From contig SKJD01000153.1 of assembly GCA_007116095.1 (NCBI GenBank), positions 1 to 9,436 of the forward strand: DNA of 9,436 nucleotides, in the 5' to 3' direction. This DNA comes from Candidatus Hydrogenedentota bacterium. Its GTDB lineage: Bacteria; Hydrogenedentota; Hydrogenedentia; Hydrogenedentales; SCBR16-9. Numbering within the stretch: the first letter of the stretch is position 1; each line of letters opens with the position of its first letter. Both the position numbers and the translations under genes were made by a program. This document shows positions 5,657-9,436 of the stretch, piece after piece. The notes beneath the pieces are model-generated. The model was not told where the DNA came from, ran no database searches, and saw nothing but the letters and a program-made list of their open reading frames with translations.

Positions 5657-7081
5657 TTAGAAGGACAGCAGGCAGTGCCAGATAAAGACATTGCCGAGGC
5701 CGTCGATTTCTTCCCAGATACGGCGGGCGAGTTGGGGGTCGCCGGGCAGGTCGTTCTGCTGGCCGTGGTAGCGTTCCCAAGGCATGCAGGCGCCTGCGTG
5801 GCTGCCTTGCAGGAAGGCAGGCGGTTGTGCGGCATGGCGTCCGGCGCCGGCGGGGGTGGGCATGGTTGCCGAGGGGCGGCCGCCGTATTGCCCGTACTCC
5901 CGGGTGAACTCGGTCAGTGCGCGCACGTTTTCCGGTTTGGCGTCGTTCTGCATGATGGCGCTGGCGTCCATGATGAAGCCGCCGTCGCGCCCGGCGATGT
6001 CGATGACTTCCTTGCACTTGGCGCGGACTTCGTCCGGGGTGCCGTAGGAGAGCAGGGCGTTGGGGATACCGCCGCTGAGGCAGAACTTGTCGCCGAGAAT
6101 CTCGTGGCTTTTCTTGAGATCGCTGCGGTCGATGTGGTAGACCATGCAGCGCTCTGGCAATTCCCGGAAAGTCTCCAGGTGGTAGTCCCAGTTCCCTTCG
6201 GCGTAGAACATGATCTGCTTGCCTTCGTCCCAGAGTCCCTCGACAAGGGGCTTGAGGGTGGGCCAGTAATGCGAGTCGAACTGTTGCGGCGTGATGAACG
6301 GCACGCAACCACGGTGCATCCAGAAGCCGATGGGGACCAGACCGTCGGGATCAGCGCCCGAGATGGCAACGTTGAAGAGATGCGGCATCAGGGCTTCGCA
6401 GGCCTTCATGACCTTGTCCGGCTGGGTCATCATGTCTTCCGTGAGCCCGACATAGCCCCGCAGTTTGTCGCCGATGATGTCGAAGGGCGACTTCAACATG
6501 CCAGCGATGGCGGAGACGGTGCCGGTCTCGGTGCGCATTTGCGCGGCCTGCCCGGGGAAACCGCCGAGGTATTGGAGCATCGCCATGCCGCCCTTGACCA
6601 GGGCCAGGTTATGTTCGTAGGTGACTTCGCTGCCCTTGGGCGCGATGTAGCGCGAGGCGCGGGGGAGCCAGGTATTGTAGAGGAAGGCCGTGGGGTCGTC
6701 GATGAGCTCGTCGTATTCGTCGGCCTGCATGAAGCTCTTTTCGACCGGGGGTTCGAGGTACTGGAAGGCCGTGTTCGCGGGAATATCGATACCGGGGATA
6801 CCGAAATACTTCAGGCCGATGGCCTGGGTCAGGCCGGTCCAGACATAGACCATGTTCGCGACGGCGGCGTCCCAGTCGTAGTCGGCGGTGGTTTCACGCA
6901 GGGCCTGGAAGGCGATGTTAAAGTCGTGGGTGACTTCCTGACAGGTGCGTCCGGTGTGGGTGGCGACGAACTCCGCGGCCAGCATCCGGATCGGGATGCA
7001 GTCGGGTTTTTCATTGCGCATCGCGGTCACGTAGCGGTTCAGGCGCTCCAGGTAAAGCGCTTCCATAGCATTCGCCGTCAT
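5657..7081 (-). CDS. Uroporphyrinogen decarboxylase-superfamily protein
   Basis: The 474-residue protein belongs to the URO-D/MtaA superfamily (TIM barrel), which includes uroporphyrinogen decarboxylase and corrinoid-dependent methyltransferases. Family-like stretches: MRNEKPDCIPIRMLAAEF (21-38), VYVWTGLTQAIGLKYFGIPG (78-97), and FYAEGNWDYHLETFRELPE (292-310), then HIDRSDLKKSHEILGDKFCLSGGIP (316-340), SYGTPDEV and GRDGGFIMDASA (364-375). It does not look like housekeeping HemE: the sequence is longer, and the MtaA-type H-x-C zinc pair is not seen at the AEGNW position. The substrate is therefore unknown; a methyl- or one-carbon-transfer role is an inference from the superfamily. The ATG at 7081 has a strong AAAGGGGGA just upstream, which argues against the longer frame start at 7201. 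Residues about 402-434 form an Ala/Gly/Pro-rich linker encoded by palindromic DNA, followed by a conserved-looking tail PGDPQLARRIWEEIDGLG. Confidence 0.85.
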   Translation of the reverse strand: MTANAMEALYLERLNRYVTAMRNEKPDCIPIRMLAAEFVATHTGRTCQEVTHDFNIAFQALRETTADYDWDAAVANMVYVWTGLTQAIGLKYFGIPGIDIPANTAFQYLEPPVEKSFMQADEYDELIDDPTAFLYNTWLPRASRYIAPKGSEVTYEHNLALVKGGMAMLQYLGGFPGQAAQMRTETGTVSAIAGMLKSPFDIIGDKLRGYVGLTEDMMTQPDKVMKACEALMPHLFNVAISGADPDGLVPIGFWMHRGCVPFITPQQFDSHYWPTLKPLVEGLWDEGKQIMFYAEGNWDYHLETFRELPERCMVYHIDRSDLKKSHEILGDKFCLSGGIPNALLSYGTPDEVRAKCKEVIDIAGRDGGFIMDASAIMQNDAKPENVRALTEFTREYGQYGGRPSATMPTPAGAGRHAAQPPAFLQGSHAGACMPWERYHGQQNDLPGDPQLARRIWEEIDGLGNVFIWHCLLSF

Positions 7082-7209
7082 GGTGATTCCCCCTTTGTTC
7101 ATAGGCATGCGCTCGCCTGCCCGGTTGCTGCTTGTGCGGATGCTGGCATCGCAGATCAAAAACGATGGCCGAATCAGGTCCCATCGCCGGGACGGACCCA
7201 TATCCCCCG
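7082..7209 (-). promoter_or_regulatory. Structured leader of the URO-D gene, possible attenuator
   Basis: From the predicted transcript start (about 7209) to the ATG is roughly 128 nt. On the RNA-sense strand CGATGG and CCATCG (plus 7181-7186 and 7163-7168) form a 6-bp stem with a 12-nt loop, followed at once by TTTTTGAT (7162-7155). A competing stem pairs plus GTCCC (7178-7182) with GGGAC (7189-7193) and shares bases with the first; a further option pairs GGTCC (7177-7181) with GGACC (7194-7198). Mutually exclusive hairpins, one with a U-run, fit a terminator/antiterminator switch, but the terminator stem is short. No known riboswitch consensus was recognised. Confidence 0.35.
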
Positions 7210-7215
7210 GTGATG

Positions 7216-7245
7216 GTTATAGCATGGATGCCGCCTGGGGATCAA
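7216..7245 (-). promoter_or_regulatory. Sigma70-like promoter of the URO-D gene
   Basis: Minus-strand TTGATC (plus GATCAA, 7240-7245) and TATAAC (plus GTTATA, 7216-7221) lie 18 bp apart, matching 4/6 and 5/6 consensus bases. Overlapping the -35 is a 16-bp near-palindrome, AAAAATACGTGTTTTT (7244-7259, one mismatch pair), which could be a regulator site. The placement implies the URO-D gene can be transcribed independently of the ATP-grasp-like gene upstream. Confidence 0.55.
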
Positions 7246-7299
7246 AAATACGTGTTTTTAGGGTTTTGTATTACAAGCTCCCCGGGCCCGAATCCCGCC

Positions 7300-8490
7300 T
7301 CAATCCAGGGTGGGCTTGGTGTTGATTCCCACGCAGCCCATGGCGATTTGGAGGGCGTCCAATGCCGTCTCCGTGGAGCTTGCCTGGCTGATCATGTAGC
7401 CTATACGATCGCGTTCCCGGGTGTCTTCGATATGGCCGATGTAATCCCCCGGCTTCACACGCAGATGAATTTCGCGGATAGCCTTCACGGCCAGGGCGGT
7501 GTCCACACCATCCACCCCGGTGACCACGCCGCTGCCCGGCTGGAACCACTGGACGGCCGCGGCCATCTCCCAGCAGGGGGTGCTCTCGGGCTGGAGCCCG
7601 GCGAAGAGGCGCAGCACATCGTGATCCAGGTTGAGGCCATAGCCCCGGTTGAGCAGCTTTTTCAGGGCTGGCTCGAAATCGTATTCCGCCCGGATACCCA
7701 TCACCCGTGGTCCGACATCGGTGTAGATCAGTTCGAGCGTAATCGCCGCCACGCCATGCGGCAGGTGCAGGCCGACCTGCTTGGCCACGTCCACCACCGC
7801 CGTATAGTCGGCCCCGCTCAGCTCCGCCGGAGCCAGGTAGCGGACCGGTACGCGGAAGCGGGTGTGGGAAAATTCAACGGCGATGACCTCAATCGGCTTG
7901 AAGTCCCGCCCGATCTTGTAGCCCGGCACCCAATAGACCTCCGCCTGGGGCAGTTTCGCCACGGAAACATGGGGCTTTTCCTGCTTGGCGGTGATCTTCT
8001 TGAAGGCCAGGGGCACGTCGGCGATATTGTCCACTTCCATGCGGCGGGGATAGCCGCTGCTCTGCATGGACTGCAAGTAGGCCGGGATGTGAATCTCCCG
8101 AACGGCCTCCTCGGCGGCTTCCATGGTGCTGACGAAGTGCTGGGGATGAATCAGGTCGGCAACGATGGAGTCTTCCTTCATCACTTTCAGAAACGACTGA
8201 TCCGGCGGCGTGCCCCAATGCGGGAAGCGCATGCTGGCGGCGACGTCGTGCACCATCCCACGGTATTCCGGGTCGGGCGTCCAGACGCCACTGACCTGAC
8301 GCTGTCGGACAACCCCCTTCAAAAACGCCGTATCGGGTGATTCACAGGGGATGATGTCCGCGTCATTCGGCAGGTGGGGACGGTTCTCTTCGTGCGTGAC
8401 AATACAGGGAAAGAGCCCCAGGCACTCTGCGGTTTCATACAAATCACAGCGCAGGCCTTCGGGGTCGACGATAACAAGTTGCTTTAACAT
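7300..8490 (-). CDS. ATP-grasp-like protein, apparently degenerate
   Basis: This 396-residue protein is not one I can name. Its layout resembles the carbamoyl-phosphate synthase/biotin carboxylase type of ATP-grasp protein. An N-terminal Rossmann-like part starts LVIVDPEGL (5-13) and includes VIVTHEE-like strand 30-35. A central part has the EAAEEAVREI...VPLAFKKI pattern (124-166). A C-terminal part, IGHIEDTRERDRIGYMISQA (351-370), resembles the usual closing strand pair. Key residues seem altered: where active enzymes have a lysine (VVVKP) this has PAYLQS (136-141), and where the metal-binding E-x-N/R strand should be it has VMGIRAE (263-269). If correct, it may bind but not hydrolyse ATP, or be a non-enzymatic relative. 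GGAAGGAG lies 10 nt before the ATG at 8490. It diverges from an ABC-transporter lipoprotein gene and is followed, with a 218-nt gap, by the URO-D gene. Confidence 0.6.
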   Translation of the reverse strand: MLKQLVIVDPEGLRCDLYETAECLGLFPCIVTHEENRPHLPNDADIIPCESPDTAFLKGVVRQRQVSGVWTPDPEYRGMVHDVAASMRFPHWGTPPDQSFLKVMKEDSIVADLIHPQHFVSTMEAAEEAVREIHIPAYLQSMQSSGYPRRMEVDNIADVPLAFKKITAKQEKPHVSVAKLPQAEVYWVPGYKIGRDFKPIEVIAVEFSHTRFRVPVRYLAPAELSGADYTAVVDVAKQVGLHLPHGVAAITLELIYTDVGPRVMGIRAEYDFEPALKKLLNRGYGLNLDHDVLRLFAGLQPESTPCWEMAAAVQWFQPGSGVVTGVDGVDTALAVKAIREIHLRVKPGDYIGHIEDTRERDRIGYMISQASSTETALDALQIAMGCVGINTKPTLD

Positions 8491-8669
8491 GATTGCTTCG
8501 CTCCTTCCTCTTTATGTCAGCGCAAGGTCTGCCGTCTTTTGCCGTCCGGCGAATATGTGCTACCATGTCGGCGTTTAATGCTATACCTTAAAAACGTAGA
8601 AAATGTCGTATCGCAAGCAGAACATTTTCTTTTCACCGCCATTATAAGTTACTTGGCAAGGAGTACTCC
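8491..8669. promoter_or_regulatory. Divergent promoter region, ATP-grasp-like / ABC lipoprotein
   Basis: This spacer must serve both genes. Plus-strand signals are the extended -10 TGC-TATACC (8579-8587, no good -35) and a strong AAGGAG (8658-8663) 6 nt before the lipoprotein ATG. On the minus strand GGAAGGAG precedes the ATP-grasp-like ATG; a TATAGC -10 (plus 8580-8585) has TTGCGA upstream but at 25 bp, too far to pair well. A second small inverted repeat TTTAA-N9-TTAAA spans 8574-8592. Promoter assignment is tentative. Confidence 0.4.
8598..8630. promoter_or_regulatory. Perfect inverted repeat in divergent spacer
   Basis: AGAAAATGT (8598-8606) and ACATTTTCT (8622-8630) are exact reverse complements separated by 15 nt. 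They lie in the 179-bp spacer between the divergent ATP-grasp-like and transporter genes, where a shared operator would be expected. A TGC-TATACC extended -10 (8579-8587) just upstream could drive the plus-strand gene, placing the repeat near or just after its transcript start. It could also form an RNA hairpin in that leader. The binding protein is unknown. Confidence 0.5.
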
Positions 8670-9436
8670 ATGATCCATCTCCAAACACGGCAAGGCAACG
8701 CAGGCCAGGCATTTTATCGGGCAGTTTCCCTGCTGGGCATCATGACAGCTTGTCTGTTACTGGTGCTGATCGCGGGCTGTGGTTCCGGACCCGACAGTAC
8801 GCCGAGCGAGACCAGCGCCAGACCGGAGCGGTCGGACGCGGAAGTGGAACCGGCCTTTGGCGACACGCTGATGGTGCACATGCCCTCCGAGATGCCGCAC
8901 CTGAACCCGTTGACCAGTTCGGACGCCTATGCCACCACGATTATGGGGCATGTCTTCGACACCTTGTTGATCCGTGATCCCGAAACCTTGGAGATGCTGC
9001 CGTATCTGGCGGAGGCATGGGAAATTTCCGAGGACAACCTGCAATACACCTTCACCCTGCGCGAGGGCGTGACCTTTTCCGATGGCGAGCCGCTGACGGT
9101 GGAGGACGTGAAGTTCACCTATGAGACGATTATGAACCCCGAGGTGGACGCCCCGCACCTGCGCAGCTACTTCATCGACATCATCGACTGTGAAATCCTC
9201 GACGAGCGCACCGTCCGCTTCACCTGCAATCGCCCCTATTACCGCCACATTGTTATGTTGGGCGGAATGGACATCCTCCCTGAGCATATTTATGGGGAAG
9301 GTGAATTCAACAACCACCCGAACAACCGCAGCCCCATCGGCTCGGGACCCTATGTGCTGTCCGCGTGGGACACAGGACGCCAGGTGACCTTGGCGCGCAA
9401 TGATCGGTACTGGGGCGTTGATGCGGAGGACGTGGA
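8670..9436 (+). CDS. Peptide-type ABC transporter substrate-binding lipoprotein (partial)
   Basis: This frame is open to the right edge, so only 255 full codons are present. The N-terminus is a lipoprotein signal: hydrophobic residues about 19-36 and a lipobox LIAGC with C37, preceding a Ser/Glu-rich linker (38-62). The body matches the family 5 extracellular solute-binding fold (DppA/OppA/NikA-like): HLNPLTSSDAYATTIMGHVF (76-95), YLAEAWEISEDNLQYTFTLR, EGVTFSDGEPLTVEDVKFTYE and a PIGSGPYVLSAWD segment near the end. It would capture a peptide, opine, nickel or similar ligand in the periplasm for an ABC permease; specificity cannot be read from this part. Start at 8670 is firm, with AAGGAG 6 nt upstream. 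The usual following permease and ATPase genes would lie beyond this window. Confidence 0.93.
   Translation, partial: MIHLQTRQGNAGQAFYRAVSLLGIMTACLLLVLIAGCGSGPDSTPSETSARPERSDAEVEPAFGDTLMVHMPSEMPHLNPLTSSDAYATTIMGHVFDTLLIRDPETLEMLPYLAEAWEISEDNLQYTFTLREGVTFSDGEPLTVEDVKFTYETIMNPEVDAPHLRSYFIDIIDCEILDERTVRFTCNRPYYRHIVMLGGMDILPEHIYGEGEFNNHPNNRSPIGSGPYVLSAWDTGRQVTLARNDRYWGVDAEDV

Noticed and set aside
7082..7201. Longer start for the URO-D gene at 7201
   Set aside because: The extra 40 residues are not family-like, and AAAGGGGGA lies directly before the ATG at 7081, inside that would-be extension.
7082..7209. Cobalamin riboswitch ahead of the URO-D-family gene
   Set aside because: Considered because related methyltransferases use corrinoids, but the leader is too short and no B12-box-like sequence was seen.
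5603..7213. 536-codon plus-strand frame opposite the URO-D gene
   Set aside because: It is antisense to a clear URO-D-family protein; the translation is Val/Gly/His/Asp-rich with no family features, typical of a GC-rich shadow frame.
7132..8340. 402-codon plus-strand frame opposite the ATP-grasp-like gene
   Set aside because: Its His/Gly/Asp-rich composition matches a complement-strand shadow, whereas the minus-strand frame has a good ribosome site and protein-like pattern.

Overview
The window looks like a GC-rich bacterial chromosome segment. A type IV prepilin-like protein with an H-Xn-DG C-terminal motif, a URO-D-superfamily enzyme with an AE-G-N-W motif, and dense small intergenic repeats (ACGAA/ACGGAA runs, GCAGGCATGACG hairpins, TGTAGGGGCG tags) suggest a Planctomycetota/Lentisphaerota/Hydrogenedentota-type genome. 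This placement is an inference from gene style, not a phylogenetic result. No phage, IS, CRISPR, tRNA or rRNA is visible.

Layout. (1) 1-280 has no convincing gene but holds a strong minus-strand intrinsic terminator (about 191-236). (2) 281-1342 (-) encodes a pseudopilin-like secreted protein, divergent from (3) an AraC-family cupin/HTH regulator at 1470-2495 (+). (4) 2496-2908 is a convergent, gene-free region packed with short repeats and hairpins. (5) Five minus-strand genes follow. Read in transcription order from the right they are a degenerate ATP-grasp-like protein (8490-7300), a URO-D-superfamily protein (7081-5657), pyrR (5362-4760), pyrB (4716-3748) and an adenylate kinase (3571-2909). 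(6) Divergent from the ATP-grasp-like gene, a peptide/opine-type ABC transporter lipoprotein (8670 onward, +) runs off the right edge.

How they work together. pyrR and pyrB are 43 nt apart and form a pyrimidine unit with its own plausible sigma70-type promoter (5463-5492) and a leader hairpin resembling, but not matching, a PyrR-binding RNA. The adenylate kinase lies 176 nt downstream, giving a small nucleotide-metabolism neighbourhood without pyrC or pyrI in view. The URO-D gene has a promoter at 7216-7245 and a roughly 128-nt leader with mutually exclusive hairpins, one followed by five Ts, which looks like a possible attenuator. The ATP-grasp-like gene and the transporter lipoprotein diverge from a spacer carrying a perfect 9-bp inverted repeat, a candidate shared operator.

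Most of the window is ordinary housekeeping. The parts most worth a second look are the ATP-grasp-like protein that seems to lack key catalytic residues, the URO-D leader, the operator-like inverted repeat and the repeat cluster at 2490-2850.
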